NCBI RefSeq assembly: GCF_947496485.1
Contig: NZ_CANMCZ010000006.1
Coordinates: 62,001 to 126,000, forward strand
Origin: an uncultured Winogradskyella sp.
GTDB lineage: Bacteria > Bacteroidota > Bacteroidia > Flavobacteriales > Flavobacteriaceae
Direction of reading: 5' to 3'
DNA length: 64,000 nt
Shown in pieces: positions 19,964-29,425 of the stretch (within the stretch, counting starts at the first letter, position 1; every line of letters starts with the position of its first letter). A program made the translations under genes and the position numbers. The notes beneath the pieces are model-generated. The model saw only the letters and a program-made list of their open reading frames with translations. It did not search any database and was not told the DNA's origin.

Positions 19964-20791
19964 TTATTTCTTTCTACGTTCTACAATATACTTATTACTC
20001 GCTTTCGTCTTAGAACGTGTTCTGTAACCTTTAGCAGGAATACCGTTTCTAGATCTTGGATGACCACCTGAAGATTTTCCTTCACCACCACCCATTGGGT
20101 GATCGACTGGATTCATTACTACTGGCCTAACTCTTGGACGTCTTCCTAACCATCTGCTTCTACCTGCTTTACCAGACACTAACAATTGATGATCTGAATT
20201 AGATACAACTCCAATGGTTGCCAAACAAGTTGACAAAATCAGTCTTGTTTCGCCGGAAGGTAGCTTAACTGTAGCAAACTTACCATCTCTTGCCATTAAT
20301 TGAGCAAATGCACCTGCACTACGCGCCATAACAGCACCTTGACCAGGACGTAACTCAATACAAGAAATGATTGTACCTAAAGGTATTTCGCTAAGTGGCA
20401 TTGCATTTCCAATTTCTGGAGCGATACCAGTTTCACCAGACACTATATTTTGACCTACTTGCAAACCATTCTGAGCGATAACATAACGTTTCTCACCATC
20501 TTGGTAATTAAGTAAAGCAATAAATGCTGTTCTGTTTGGATCGTACTCAATTGACTTAACTTCAGCTGGAATACCTGCTTTGTTACGTTTGAAATCGATA
20601 ATACGATACCTTTTCTTATGACCACCACCTAACTGGCGCATAGTCATTTTTCCTTGACTGTTTCTACCACCAGATCTTTTTTTCGGAGCAAGCAAGCTTT
20701 TCTCCGGCTTATCAGTAGTGATGGCGTCAAATCCATTTACTACTCTAAATCGCTGAGCTGATGTGATTGGTTTTAATTTTCTTACTGACAT
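19964..20791 (-). CDS. rplB: Large ribosomal subunit protein uL2
   Basis: uL2 is needed for subunit association and the peptidyl transferase core. The 275-residue protein has the OB-fold region [19 protein letters not shown], the KOW/SH3 region with [18 protein letters not shown] and the highly conserved [20 protein letters not shown]. Confidence 0.98.
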   Translation of the reverse strand: MSVRKLKPITSAQRFRVVNGFDAITTDKPEKSLLAPKKRSGGRNSQGKMTMRQLGGGHKKRYRIIDFKRNKAGIPAEVKSIEYDPNRTAFIALLNYQDGEKRYVIAQNGLQVGQNIVSGETGIAPEIGNAMPLSEIPLGTIISCIELRPGQGAVMARSAGAFAQLMARDGKFATVKLPSGETRLILSTCLATIGVVSNSDHQLLVSGKAGRSRWLGRRPRVRPVVMNPVDHPMGGGEGKSSGGHPRSRNGIPAKGYRTRSKTKASNKYIVERRKK

Positions 20792-20799
20792 AAGTCTAA

Positions 20800-21090
20800 T
20801 TACATGTTAGCGTATAAATCTATTGTTTCACCTTCCGCCAGTTGTACAATTGCTTTTTTAACAGCATTTGTTTTACCATGTTGAACACCCGTTTTTGTAA
20901 AACGAGTTCTTCTTTCTGGACGGACATTTATCGTACGAACTTTTTCAACAGAAACTCCATAAGCAGCTTCAACCGCTTTTTTGATTTCTACCTTGTTCGC
21001 CTTTGTATTCACTTCAAATGCATATGCATTTAACAACTCACTTTGCATGGTTGCCTTTTCTGTGATTATAGGTTTTATTAAGATACTCAT
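20800..21090 (-). CDS. rplW: Large ribosomal subunit protein uL23
   Basis: uL23 sits at the tunnel exit and docks trigger factor and SRP. The 96-residue protein has [39 protein letters not shown] and [18 protein letters not shown]. Confidence 0.97.
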   Translation of the reverse strand: MSILIKPIITEKATMQSELLNAYAFEVNTKANKVEIKKAVEAAYGVSVEKVRTINVRPERRTRFTKTGVQHGKTNAVKKAIVQLAEGETIDLYANM

Positions 21091-21095
21091 CTGTT

Positions 21096-21725
21096 CTATT
21101 TACTTAAATTCGATTCAATTCCTTCTAAAGCACCTTCTAATAGAATAACTTTATTAGCATTCATTATTTTATAAGTGCTTAATTCTGAGGCTGTTACAAC
21201 TTCAGAGTCTTTAAAATTGCGTGATGACAAATATACATTATTATTTAAGCCACCCAACACAATAAGAGATTTTTTGTTTTCAACCTCTAGGGCCTTTAAA
21301 ACATTGACAAAATTTTTGGTTTTTGGAGCCTCAAAATTGAAGTCTTCTAATACCATTATTGACTTATCATTTGCCTTAATGCTTAATGCAGATTTACGTG
21401 CTAATCGCTTTACGTTTTTATTTAATTTAAAACCGTAATTTCTTGGTCTAGGACCAAACATACGACCACCACCTCTAAATACACCAGACTTAATACTACC
21501 TGCTCTTGCAGTACCAGTACCTTTTTGTTTTTTAATCTTACGTGTACTTCCGGTAATTTCTGCTCTTTCTTTTGCCTTATGCGTTCCTTGTCTTTGATTT
21601 GCTAAGTATTGCTTAACATCTAAATAGACTGCATGATTATTAGGCTCTATAGCGAATACGTCTTTAGAAAGCTCAGCTTTTCTACCCGTATCTTTTCCGT
21701 TTATATCTAAAACTGCTACCTTCAT
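21096..21725 (-). CDS. rplD: Large ribosomal subunit protein uL4
   Basis: uL4 lines the exit tunnel and in E. coli represses the S10 operon. The 209-residue protein has the extended basic loop with [40 protein letters not shown] and [19 protein letters not shown]. Its start codon overlaps the rplC stop by one base. Confidence 0.98.
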   Translation of the reverse strand: MKVAVLDINGKDTGRKAELSKDVFAIEPNNHAVYLDVKQYLANQRQGTHKAKERAEITGSTRKIKKQKGTGTARAGSIKSGVFRGGGRMFGPRPRNYGFKLNKNVKRLARKSALSIKANDKSIMVLEDFNFEAPKTKNFVNVLKALEVENKKSLIVLGGLNNNVYLSSRNFKDSEVVTASELSTYKIMNANKVILLEGALEGIESNLSK

Positions 21726-22342
21726 TACTTCTCAATGATTACATAAGAATTCTTGTGACCAGGAACACATCCTTTTACCACTAGTAAGTTCTTTTCTGGA
21801 ACTACTTTGTAAACTCTTAAATTTTGAACTTTAACTGTTTCACCACCCATTCTTCCGGCCATCTTCATTCCTTTGAATACTCTCGCAGGATAAGAAGCTG
21901 CACCAATTGAACCTGGAGCTCTTAAACGGTTATGTTGACCGTGTGTTGCTTGACCTACACCAGCAAATCCATGACGCTTTACAACACCTTGAAAACCTTT
22001 ACCTTTTGACGTTCCTGCAACATCCACAAATTCACCTTCGATGAATTGCTCTACTGTGATTGAATCACCTAATTTGTACTCCGCATCAAAACCTTTGAAT
22101 TCAACAACTTTGCGTTTTACAGAAGTACCCGCTTTTTTAGCATGACCAATGTCAGCTTTAGTAGCGCTTTTTTCTGTCGCGTCATCGAAACCTAATTGAA
22201 GTGCATTATAACCATCCACTTCTTCAGTTCTGACTTGGGTAACGATACATGGTCCAGCTTCGATTACTGTACATGGAATATTCTTTCCATTTTCATCGAA
22301 AATGCTGGTCATACCGATTTTTTTTCCAATTAACCCAGACAT
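21725..22342 (-). CDS. rplC: Large ribosomal subunit protein uL3
   Basis: uL3 is an early 23S rRNA binder near the peptidyl transferase centre. The 205-residue protein has [20 protein letters not shown], and the signature [19 protein letters not shown] with the loop [19 protein letters not shown]. It is separated from rpsJ by 138 nt that hold a strong hairpin, an unusually long gap for this pair. Confidence 0.98.
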   Translation of the reverse strand: MSGLIGKKIGMTSIFDENGKNIPCTVIEAGPCIVTQVRTEEVDGYNALQLGFDDATEKSATKADIGHAKKAGTSVKRKVVEFKGFDAEYKLGDSITVEQFIEGEFVDVAGTSKGKGFQGVVKRHGFAGVGQATHGQHNRLRAPGSIGAASYPARVFKGMKMAGRMGGETVKVQNLRVYKVVPEKNLLVVKGCVPGHKNSYVIIEK

Positions 22343-22377
22343 ATTTATTATTTATTAATTATTATTCGTTATTTAAA

Positions 22378-22410
22378 ATTCAAGGCTGAAAATACGTTTC
22401 AGCCTTGAAT
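22378..22410 (-). promoter_or_regulatory. 14-bp hairpin between rpsJ and rplC
   Basis: ATTCAAGGCTGAAA (22378-22391) pairs perfectly with TTTCAGCCTTGAAT (22397-22410) around a 5-nt loop. On the minus strand it is followed by TTTT then A/T-rich sequence, so it may be a weak terminator, a processing site or a protein-binding site for control of the downstream S10-type genes. No promoter-like TAnnTTTG was found in the gap. Confidence 0.6.
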
Positions 22411-22456
22411 TGTATTTTTTACCGTTTTTCCTTCGCTCGCAGCTCTGGACATGTCT

Positions 22457-22473
22457 TTGAGCAATACGCTCAA
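22457..22473 (-). promoter_or_regulatory. Small second hairpin between rpsJ and rplC
   Basis: TTGAGC / GCTCAA form a 6-bp stem with a 5-nt loop, eight nt beyond the rpsJ stop. On its own this is weak, but it stands 46 nt upstream of the larger hairpin on the same transcript. Confidence 0.35.
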
Positions 22474-22480
22474 TTACTAA

Positions 22481-22786
22481 TTACACCTTAATCTCTACTT
22501 CAACTCCACTCGGCAATTCAAGCTTCATTAACGCATCAATAGTTTTAGAAGATGAAGAGTAAATATCTAATAATCTCTTGTAAGAGCTTAATTGAAATTG
22601 TTCTCTAGACTTCTTATTAACGTGAGGTGAACGTAACACAGTGAAAATTTTCTTGTGAGTTGGTAATGGAATTGGACCCGTTACTACAGCACCCGTACTT
22701 TTTACTGTTTTTACAATCTTATCAGCAGACTTGTCAACTAAATTATGATCGTAAGACTTTAATTTTATTCTAATTTTCTGACTCAT
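22481..22786 (-). CDS. rpsJ: Small ribosomal subunit protein uS10
   Basis: uS10 is in the 30S head and, with NusB, also acts in antitermination. The 101-residue protein has [40 protein letters not shown] and [20 protein letters not shown]. It follows fusA by 12 nt with no tuf gene between, the usual Bacteroidota arrangement. Confidence 0.98.
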   Translation of the reverse strand: MSQKIRIKLKSYDHNLVDKSADKIVKTVKSTGAVVTGPIPLPTHKKIFTVLRSPHVNKKSREQFQLSSYKRLLDIYSSSSKTIDALMKLELPSGVEVEIKV

Positions 22787-22798
22787 TTTCTTTTAGTT

Positions 22799-24925
22799 TT
22801 AAGCTTCTACGCCTTTAGCCGCTTTGATTACTTCTTCTGATATGTTTGATGGAGTTTCAGCATAATGTGAAAATTCCATTGTTGATGTTGCTCTACCTGA
22901 AGATAATGTTCTTAATGTTGTAACATATCCAAACATTTCAGATAAAGGTACAGTCGCTTTGACAGTTTTTGCACCAGCTCTATCTCCCATGTCACTTACT
23001 TGTCCTCTTCTTCTATTTAAATCACCAACGATATCACCCATATTCTCTTCTGGTGTAATTACTTCCAATTTCATAATTGGCTCCATAATTACAGCTTTAG
23101 CAGCTTTAGCAGAATTCTTAAAACCTAACTTTGCGGCTAATTCGAAAGATAATTGATCTGAATCAACATCATGATAAGACCCATCCTTTAAAGTGACTTT
23201 CATAGCATCAACTTCGTATCCTGCAAGAGGACCGTTTTGCATAGCCATTTTAAATCCTTTTTCAATTGAAGGGATAAATTCCTTAGGAACATTACCACCT
23301 TTAATTATAGATTCAAACTGCAATCCTACTTGACCTTCATCAGCAGGTTCTATAGTAAATACAATATCAGCAAACTTACCGCGACCACCAGATTGTTTTT
23401 TGTAAACTTCTCTATGATCAGCAGGTTGTGTAATTGCTTCTTTATATTCTACTTGTGGTTGACCTTGGTTAACCTCAACTTTAAATTCTCTTTTAAGTCG
23501 ATCTACAATTACATCTAAGTGCAACTCACCCATTCCAGAAATAATAGTCTGACCTGAAGCTTCGTCTGAACGCACAGTAAATGTTGGATCTTCTTCAGCT
23601 AATTTAGCTAAGCCCATACCTAATTTATCTACATCTGCTTTAGTCTTAGGCTCAACTGCGATACCAATTACTGGATCAGGAAAATCCATAGATTCTAAAA
23701 CTATAGGATGTTTTTCAGATGTTAATGTATCTCCCGTTTTGATAGATTTAAATCCAACAGCAGCTCCGATATCACCAGCTTCGATAAAATCAATTGCATT
23801 TTGCTTGTTAGCATGCATTTGGTAGATACGAGAAATACGTTCTTTTTTACCAGAACGATTATTTAATACGTAAGAACCTGCATCTAAACGACCAGAATAT
23901 GCTCTAAAGAATGCTAAACGACCAACGAAAGGATCCGTAGCAATTTTAAATGCTAAAGCAGCAAATGGCTCATTAACACTTGGCTTACGAATTTCTTCTT
24001 GCTCTGTATCTGGATTCATACCAACGATACCTTCCTTATCCACTGGAGAAGGCAAGTAACGACATACAGCGTCTAATAAGAATTGTACACCTTTATTTTT
24101 AAAAGCTGAACCACAGATCATAGGAATGATTGCCATATCCATAACAGCAGCTCTAAGTGCAGCGTGCACTTCGTCTTCTGTAATTGAATCTTCATCTTCC
24201 ATGAACTTCTCAAGTAAGTTCTCATCGTAGCTAGCTACTTCTTCAATTAATAAAGCTCTATATTTTCTAGCTTCCTCCTTAAGCTCTTCTGGAATCTCAA
24301 TAACATCAAAAGTTGCCCCTTGCGTTTCATCATGCCAAACAATAGCTCTGTTCTTAACTAAATCTATAATACCTTTAAAATCTATCTCATCACCAATGTT
24401 TAAAACGATTGGTACTGCGTTAGATTTCAACATGTCTTTAACTTGTTGACAAACTCCCAAAAAGTTAGATCCTTGACGGTCCATTTTATTAACGAAACCA
24501 ATTCTTGGAACTTTATAGTTGTCAGCTAGCCTCCAGTTAGTTTCAGATTGTGGCTCAACACCATCAACTGCACTAAATAAGAAAACTAATCCATCTAATA
24601 CACGTAATGAACGGTTTACTTCAACCGTAAAATCTACGTGACCAGGAGTATCAATAATATTAAAATGGTACCCTTTAGTATCTGGAGTTGGCTTTCCATT
24701 TTCAATTGGAAACTCCCATGTACAAGTTGTAGCAGCAGAAGTAATTGTAATACCTCTTTCTTGCTCTTGCTCCATCCAGTCCATTGTTGCAGCACCATCA
24801 TGTACTTCACCAATTTTGTGAGAAACACCTGTATAATAAAGAATACGTTCTGTAGTTGTAGTTTTTCCAGCATCAATATGTGCTGCAATACCTATATTTC
24901 TTGTGAATTTTAAATCTCTTGCCAT
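22799..24925 (-). CDS. fusA: Elongation factor G
   Basis: EF-G is the GTPase that drives translocation and, with RRF, ribosome recycling. The 708-residue protein has all G motifs: [19 protein letters not shown], the switch [18 protein letters not shown], and [10 protein letters not shown]. The switch I region has [12 protein letters not shown]. Domain IV starts near residue 490 ([10 protein letters not shown]). It sits between rpsG and rpsJ, with seven nt after rpsG. Confidence 0.98.
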   Translation of the reverse strand: MARDLKFTRNIGIAAHIDAGKTTTTERILYYTGVSHKIGEVHDGAATMDWMEQEQERGITITSAATTCTWEFPIENGKPTPDTKGYHFNIIDTPGHVDFTVEVNRSLRVLDGLVFLFSAVDGVEPQSETNWRLADNYKVPRIGFVNKMDRQGSNFLGVCQQVKDMLKSNAVPIVLNIGDEIDFKGIIDLVKNRAIVWHDETQGATFDVIEIPEELKEEARKYRALLIEEVASYDENLLEKFMEDEDSITEDEVHAALRAAVMDMAIIPMICGSAFKNKGVQFLLDAVCRYLPSPVDKEGIVGMNPDTEQEEIRKPSVNEPFAALAFKIATDPFVGRLAFFRAYSGRLDAGSYVLNNRSGKKERISRIYQMHANKQNAIDFIEAGDIGAAVGFKSIKTGDTLTSEKHPIVLESMDFPDPVIGIAVEPKTKADVDKLGMGLAKLAEEDPTFTVRSDEASGQTIISGMGELHLDVIVDRLKREFKVEVNQGQPQVEYKEAITQPADHREVYKKQSGGRGKFADIVFTIEPADEGQVGLQFESIIKGGNVPKEFIPSIEKGFKMAMQNGPLAGYEVDAMKVTLKDGSYHDVDSDQLSFELAAKLGFKNSAKAAKAVIMEPIMKLEVITPEENMGDIVGDLNRRRGQVSDMGDRAGAKTVKATVPLSEMFGYVTTLRTLSSGRATSTMEFSHYAETPSNISEEVIKAAKGVEA

Positions 24926-24931
24926 TTCTAA

Positions 24932-25408
24932 TTAAAATCTAAAGTGAGAGAATGCTTTGTTTGCTTCTGCCATTTTGTGAGTATCAACTCTTTTCTTAAC
25001 AGCTGCACCTTCTTCTTTAGCAGCAGCTAATACTTCTGAAGCTAAACGTTGTGCCATAGATTTTTCGTTTCTTTTACGAGAATAGCTAATTAACCATTTC
25101 ATCGCAGTTGAAACTTTACGATCCGGACGAATCTGCATTGGAATTTGGAATGTTGCACCACCAACACGACGACTACGTACTTCTACGTGAGGCATCACAT
25201 TAGACAAAGCGTCTTTCCAAACTTCTAAAGCTGTTTTTTCTTCGTCATTCTTTTTCTCCTCAACAATATCAATTGCATCGTAGAATACTTTAAAAGCCAC
25301 AGACTTCTTACCATCCCACATCATCATGTTAACAAAACGTGTTACTAACTGATCGTTAAACTTTGGATCTGGTAAAAGCGGTCTCTTTTTTGCTGCTCTT
25401 TTTCTCAT
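24932..25408 (-). CDS. rpsG: Small ribosomal subunit protein uS7
   Basis: uS7 nucleates the 30S head and lies at the E site. The 158-residue protein has [40 protein letters not shown] and [20 protein letters not shown]. It follows rpsL by 22 nt. Confidence 0.98.
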   Translation of the reverse strand: MRKRAAKKRPLLPDPKFNDQLVTRFVNMMMWDGKKSVAFKVFYDAIDIVEEKKNDEEKTALEVWKDALSNVMPHVEVRSRRVGGATFQIPMQIRPDRKVSTAMKWLISYSRKRNEKSMAQRLASEVLAAAKEEGAAVKKRVDTHKMAEANKAFSHFRF

Positions 25409-25430
25409 GTCTTCTTCTTAAAGTTTTAAA

Positions 25431-25805
25431 TTACTTTTTAGGGCGTTTTGCACCATACTTAGATCTACGTTGTGTTCTTCCAGATACACCTGCTGTATCT
25501 AAAGCACCACGAACGATGTGATATCTAACTCCTGGCAAATCTTTTACCCTTCCACCTCTAACCAATACTATCGAGTGCTCCTGTAGATTATGACCCTCTC
25601 CACCAATGTATGCATTAACCTCGTTTCCGTTTGTTAAACGAACCCTTGCCACCTTACGCATTGCTGAGTTAGGTTTTTTAGGTGTTGTTGTATAAACACG
25701 AGTACATACACCACGTCTCTGAGGACACGAATCTAAAGCAGCCGATTTACTCTTCTTGGTTATTTTGGCTCTTCCTTTTCGTACTAATTGTGAAATTGTT
25801 GGCAT
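25431..25805 (-). CDS. rpsL: Small ribosomal subunit protein uS12
   Basis: uS12 controls decoding accuracy. The 124-residue protein has [20 protein letters not shown], and [20 protein letters not shown]. The lysine of the PKKPN loop that is changed in streptomycin-resistant mutants is the wild-type residue here. It is the first gene of the 17-kb ribosomal transcription unit; the promoter and a 5' hairpin lie directly upstream. Confidence 0.98.
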   Translation of the reverse strand: MPTISQLVRKGRAKITKKSKSAALDSCPQRRGVCTRVYTTTPKKPNSAMRKVARVRLTNGNEVNAYIGGEGHNLQEHSIVLVRGGRVKDLPGVRYHIVRGALDTAGVSGRTQRRSKYGAKRPKK

Positions 25806-25830
25806 ATATTTCTATATAAAATTTTATTAA

Positions 25831-25846
25831 CCCTCACTTTTGAGGG
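25831..25846 (-). promoter_or_regulatory. Hairpin at the 5' end of the rpsL mRNA
   Basis: CCCTCA / TGAGGG forms a 6-bp stem with a 4-nt loop. The predicted transcription start from the rpsL promoter is at about 25843, so the stem would lie at the extreme 5' end of the transcript, about 25 nt before the rpsL start codon. Confidence 0.5.
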
Positions 25847-25849
25847 CTG

Positions 25850-25880
25850 CAAAGGTAGGAATTAATATTAATTATTCAAA
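25850..25880 (-). promoter_or_regulatory. Main promoter of the ribosomal operon
   Basis: On the minus strand TTTG (25880-25877) is followed after exactly 19 nt by TACCTTTG (25857-25850). Both elements match the Bacteroidota housekeeping sigma consensus. It is placed 45 nt before the rpsL start, in the gap to the divergent Omp85 gene. Confidence 0.85.
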
Positions 25881-25983
25881 TAGATGAGAATTTATTTTTT
25901 AAAGAAATTTTATGATTCATTTTATACATATATATAATGGTCTATTTTTACGTTACATTATATCTATGTTCCAATTTTTATTA

Positions 25984-27672
25984 ATGACCAAATTGCGTTT
26001 TTTTTCTTTATCTCTTTTACTACTAGTTTATTCTAATGAGCTAATAGCGCAATCGATTAATTTAGAACTTAAAGCTGAAACTGAATCAAAAACAAAAACT
26101 ATAGACTCTGTAGGTTATAAATATAATTTTGATAATTATAAAAGTCTTGAAGTAGAATTACAGTCATTAAAAAAGAAACTGACAAGACGTGGCTATATTG
26201 ATGCTTTCATTGAAAATATTAACAAAAAAAACGATACCGTTTTTACAGCTAAATTTTTCCTTGGAAAAAAAGTAAAATCTATAAGGATATATTATGACTC
26301 AAGTTTTAAAACTAAATTCTTAAATCTAATTGACCATACAACTGGAAATGGTTTTTTTGAGCTTGAAATAAATCAGCTTGAAAATTCTCTAGACAAATTG
26401 AACTCTTTAATAGCAGAGCAAGGTGATCCATTTTCTACATTACAATTAATAAACATTTCGAAATTGAATTCCGATTTAATTTCAGCAGAATTAAAAATTG
26501 TAAACAATCAAAAACGACGCATTGATAAAATAATAGTTAAAGGCTATGAAAAATTTCCGCAATCTTTTGTAAAAAGATTTCTCAAATTAAGAACTGGAAA
26601 ATCTTTTAACTTAAATGACATAAAAGAGAAAGTTGAATTATTAGAAGATTTGCGTTTTGCAAGCAAAATTAAAGATCCTGAGGTTCTTTTTACAAAAGAC
26701 TCTACTACACTATATATATATGTAGAAAAAATAAGAACTAATAACTTTGATGGTTTTCTTGGTTTTGGTACTAACGAAAACACTAATAAAATTGAATTTG
26801 ACGGTTACTTAGATTTAAGACTAATCAATAACCTCAATTTTGGTGAGACTTTAAATCTATTTTATAAAAGCGACGAAATAGATCAACAAACATTTTTAGT
26901 GGATGCTGATTTACCTTATTTGTTTGGCTCTCCTATTGGGCTTCAAATCGGTCTTAAAATTTTTAGAAAGGATTCAACTTTTTTAAATGCCAATCAGTAT
27001 GCGAAATTAAATTATCAAATAAATGCGCAACATAGAATTGGTTTTGGAATTTCTTCGACTAATTCAACAAATTTGCTTGAAAATGACACCGCTACTTTAA
27101 ATGATTATAAATCTAATTATTACACTGTAAATTATAATTACAGTAAGCCTCAATTTTACGACCCTTTGTTTCCAATTAATTTTTGGTTCGATTTATCATC
27201 TGGTTTTGGTGATAGAGATAATAACTTTGGGAAACAAAACCAAAATGTATTTAATTTAGATACTTATAAAATATTCAACCTTAATAATAAGAATAGTATA
27301 TACACTAGACTTAATGGTGCAGTATTAACTTCTGATGATTACTTGGATAATGAGTTGTTTCGTTTTGGTGGCATCAATTCCATTCGTGGGTTTGAAGAGA
27401 ATAGTTTAGTGGCTAACCTATATGGACTAATTAACACTGAATATCGTTACCGTTTAAGTAATAGCATATATGTACATTCGGTTATTGATGCAGCTTATTT
27501 TGAAAATCAACTTACAAATAGCAAAGAAAAACTTTTTGGATTTGGATTTGGTTTAGGGTTGCTAACCAATGCTGGATTATTTCGTCTGAATTACTCTAGT
27601 GGAAAGACAGAAAACAGACAATTTAAATTATCTGATTCTAAAGTTCATGTGAGTTTAACAGCTACTTTTTAA
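25984..27672 (+). CDS. Omp85/BamA-family outer membrane protein
   Basis: This 562-residue exported protein looks like a short member of the Omp85 superfamily. A signal peptide (MTKLRFFSLSLLLLVYSNEL, cleavage near IAQ) is followed by a region with POTRA-like folding (about residues 150-245, including RIDKIIVKGYEKFPQSFVKR) and a C-terminal beta-barrel. The barrel has alternating aromatic strands, FRFGGINSIRGFEENSL with the conserved RGF motif, and a terminal Phe. The frame is open from 25912, but the ATG at 25984 gives the best signal peptide. It is divergent from the ribosomal operon. It is too short to be the main BamA; it may be an accessory assembly factor or surface-antigen-like protein, which sequence alone does not decide. 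Confidence 0.8.
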   Translation: MTKLRFFSLSLLLLVYSNELIAQSINLELKAETESKTKTIDSVGYKYNFDNYKSLEVELQSLKKKLTRRGYIDAFIENINKKNDTVFTAKFFLGKKVKSIRIYYDSSFKTKFLNLIDHTTGNGFFELEINQLENSLDKLNSLIAEQGDPFSTLQLINISKLNSDLISAELKIVNNQKRRIDKIIVKGYEKFPQSFVKRFLKLRTGKSFNLNDIKEKVELLEDLRFASKIKDPEVLFTKDSTTLYIYVEKIRTNNFDGFLGFGTNENTNKIEFDGYLDLRLINNLNFGETLNLFYKSDEIDQQTFLVDADLPYLFGSPIGLQIGLKIFRKDSTFLNANQYAKLNYQINAQHRIGFGISSTNSTNLLENDTATLNDYKSNYYTVNYNYSKPQFYDPLFPINFWFDLSSGFGDRDNNFGKQNQNVFNLDTYKIFNLNNKNSIYTRLNGAVLTSDDYLDNELFRFGGINSIRGFEENSLVANLYGLINTEYRYRLSNSIYVHSVIDAAYFENQLTNSKEKLFGFGFGLGLLTNAGLFRLNYSSGKTENRQFKLSDSKVHVSLTATF

Positions 27673-27691
27673 TAAATGTAAATTAATATGG

Positions 27692-27699
27692 TAAATTTG
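27692..27699 (+). promoter_or_regulatory. Candidate -7 element for the ASST-like gene
   Basis: TAAATTTG matches the TAnnTTTG consensus 27 nt before the start codon. No clear TTTG is present 17-23 nt upstream. Confidence 0.45.
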
Positions 27700-27725
27700 C
27701 GGTGCTATAAAAAAGAAAGGCTTCT

Positions 27726-29357
27726 ATGGTTAGAAAATTACTTTTTATTCTATTACTAGTAATCAACTTTACTCATTCTCAAAACACTGTTGGTACAACG
27801 GGAATATCTCAAGGTTTTTTTGAAGGTTTCACTTTATTTACTACATCTACTGAGACTTATCTTATCAATAATTGTGGTGAATTAATAAATCAATGGTCTA
27901 GTAGTTTCCCACCTGGAAATGCTGTTTATTTGTTAGAGAATGGCAGTATTTTAAGAGCTGGCAGAACTTCTAGTTCTGATATCACATTTGGAGGACAAGG
28001 TGGAGTTATAGAAATTTATGATTGGGATGGTAACCTAACTTGGCAATATTTTTATGATACACCAATGATGAGACAACATCATGATATATTTCCAATGCCA
28101 AATGGAAATGTTCTCATTTTAGCAGCTACAAGAATGACAAACGCTGAGGCTATTCAGGCTGGTCGAAACCCTAGTTTACTAACGGAAACTGATCTATACA
28201 ATGAGCAAATCATTGAAGTGACACCTGTTGGAGCTAGTAATGCTACTATTGTATGGGAATGGAACATAAAGGATCATCTTGTTCAAAATTTTGATGCTAC
28301 AAAGGATAACTTTGGAGATGTAAGTTTAAGCCCAGAAAAATTAGATATCAATTTTTTAAACGGTGGAAATGGTGGTTCTAACTGGCTTCATTTTAATTCT
28401 ATTCAGTTCAATCCTGTTTTGGACCAAATTGTTATAAGCTCAAGGAATTTGAGTGAAATTTACATTATAGATCATTCTACGACATCTGGAGAAGCCGCAA
28501 CAAATTCTGGAGGAATATATGGCAAAGGCGGTGACTTTTTATACCGTTGGGGAAATCCTCAATCTTATAATCAAGGTGGCGAAACAGATAGAAAACTATA
28601 TGGACAACACTACCCTTATGTTATTGAAACTGGCTTTGTAGATGAAGGTAAAATAATATTGTTTAATAACGGTAATGGCAGAAGCCCTATGTTTTCTGAA
28701 GTTTATATACTTAATCCACAAACAGATAGTCCCGGAGTTTATTCATATACAACTGATACTGCTTACGGCCCTACAGCTCCCGATTATACATATGAAGATC
28801 CTTTATCACCTATTGAATTTTTCTCAGCAATTTTAAGTAGTGCACAACGTCTTCCGAATGGAAATACTTTAATTTGTGAAGGAATTAATGGTCGGTTTTT
28901 TGAAATCACACCGAACGAAGATATTGTTTGGGAATATGTAAGCCCAGTACGATCTGACAACGGAGGAATATTAACTCAAGGTGATGACCCTTCTACTTTT
29001 TCTAATACTACATTTAGAGGTATCAAATATGCGCCTGATTATGCTGCATTTACAGGACGCGATTTAACACCAGGCACACCAATTGAATTGAATCCAGATT
29101 TAACGCCTTGTAATAATTTGAGTGTTATAGATTTTAATCAGATGGCAATAAATTTATATCCAAATCCAACCAAGAGCAGAATTCATATCAACTCAAATGT
29201 GACAATAGACAAAATTGAAGTTTATAATGTATTAGGGACTAAAGTAAATGAGTTTTACACAAAAACTATAGATTTATTAGAACAACCTAATGGAATATAC
29301 TTCTTGAGAATTCATTCAGAATCTCGAATATTCAGTGAAAAAGTAGTAAAAAATTAA
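27726..29357 (+). CDS. Secreted arylsulfotransferase-like protein with T9SS sorting domain
   Basis: This 543-residue protein has a signal peptide (MVRKLLFILLLVINFTHS) and a long domain resembling arylsulfate sulfotransferases, which form six-bladed beta-propellers. Typical pieces are ENGSILRAGR, GNLTWQYFYDTPMMRQHHDI, MPNGNVLIL, NWLHFNSIQFNP and LPNGNTLICEGINGRFFEIT; the HHDI and NWLHFNS histidines are candidates for the active site. Residues about 478-543 (NLYPNPTKSRIHIN, then IEVYNVLG and NGIYFLRI) are a type A C-terminal sorting domain of the type IX secretion system, so the protein should be exported to the cell surface or medium. Catalytic activity is unproven; many homologues in Bacteroidota are only annotated as aryl-sulfate sulfotransferase. 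Confidence 0.82.
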   Translation: MVRKLLFILLLVINFTHSQNTVGTTGISQGFFEGFTLFTTSTETYLINNCGELINQWSSSFPPGNAVYLLENGSILRAGRTSSSDITFGGQGGVIEIYDWDGNLTWQYFYDTPMMRQHHDIFPMPNGNVLILAATRMTNAEAIQAGRNPSLLTETDLYNEQIIEVTPVGASNATIVWEWNIKDHLVQNFDATKDNFGDVSLSPEKLDINFLNGGNGGSNWLHFNSIQFNPVLDQIVISSRNLSEIYIIDHSTTSGEAATNSGGIYGKGGDFLYRWGNPQSYNQGGETDRKLYGQHYPYVIETGFVDEGKIILFNNGNGRSPMFSEVYILNPQTDSPGVYSYTTDTAYGPTAPDYTYEDPLSPIEFFSAILSSAQRLPNGNTLICEGINGRFFEITPNEDIVWEYVSPVRSDNGGILTQGDDPSTFSNTTFRGIKYAPDYAAFTGRDLTPGTPIELNPDLTPCNNLSVIDFNQMAINLYPNPTKSRIHINSNVTIDKIEVYNVLGTKVNEFYTKTIDLLEQPNGIYFLRIHSESRIFSEKVVKN

Positions 29358-29380
29358 ATTAAGTTGATAGAATATATTTA

Positions 29381-29413
29381 ATAAACCATCTAATAATCAG
29401 GATGGTTTATTTA
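29381..29413 (+). terminator. Hairpin after the ASST-like gene
   Basis: A 10-bp perfect stem ATAAACCATC / GATGGTTTAT has a 10-nt loop and a weak T-rich tail. An alternative upstream start for rlmB at 29402 would lie within its right arm. Confidence 0.6.
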
Positions 29414-29425
29414 TACCTTTACACC

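Noticed and set aside
24634..24913. Two overlapping open frames over the start of fusA
   Set aside because: Both are shadows of the conserved GTPase domain and are Leu/Ser-rich as expected for antisense translation or another frame.
27673..27725. Operon of the Omp85-like and arylsulfotransferase-like genes
   Set aside because: A TAnnTTTG box in the gap suggests a separate promoter, and the two functions are unrelated, so co-transcription is not assumed.
29402..29425. Upstream ATG for rlmB
   Set aside because: It lies in the right arm of the hairpin after the preceding gene and adds residues not seen in the family.
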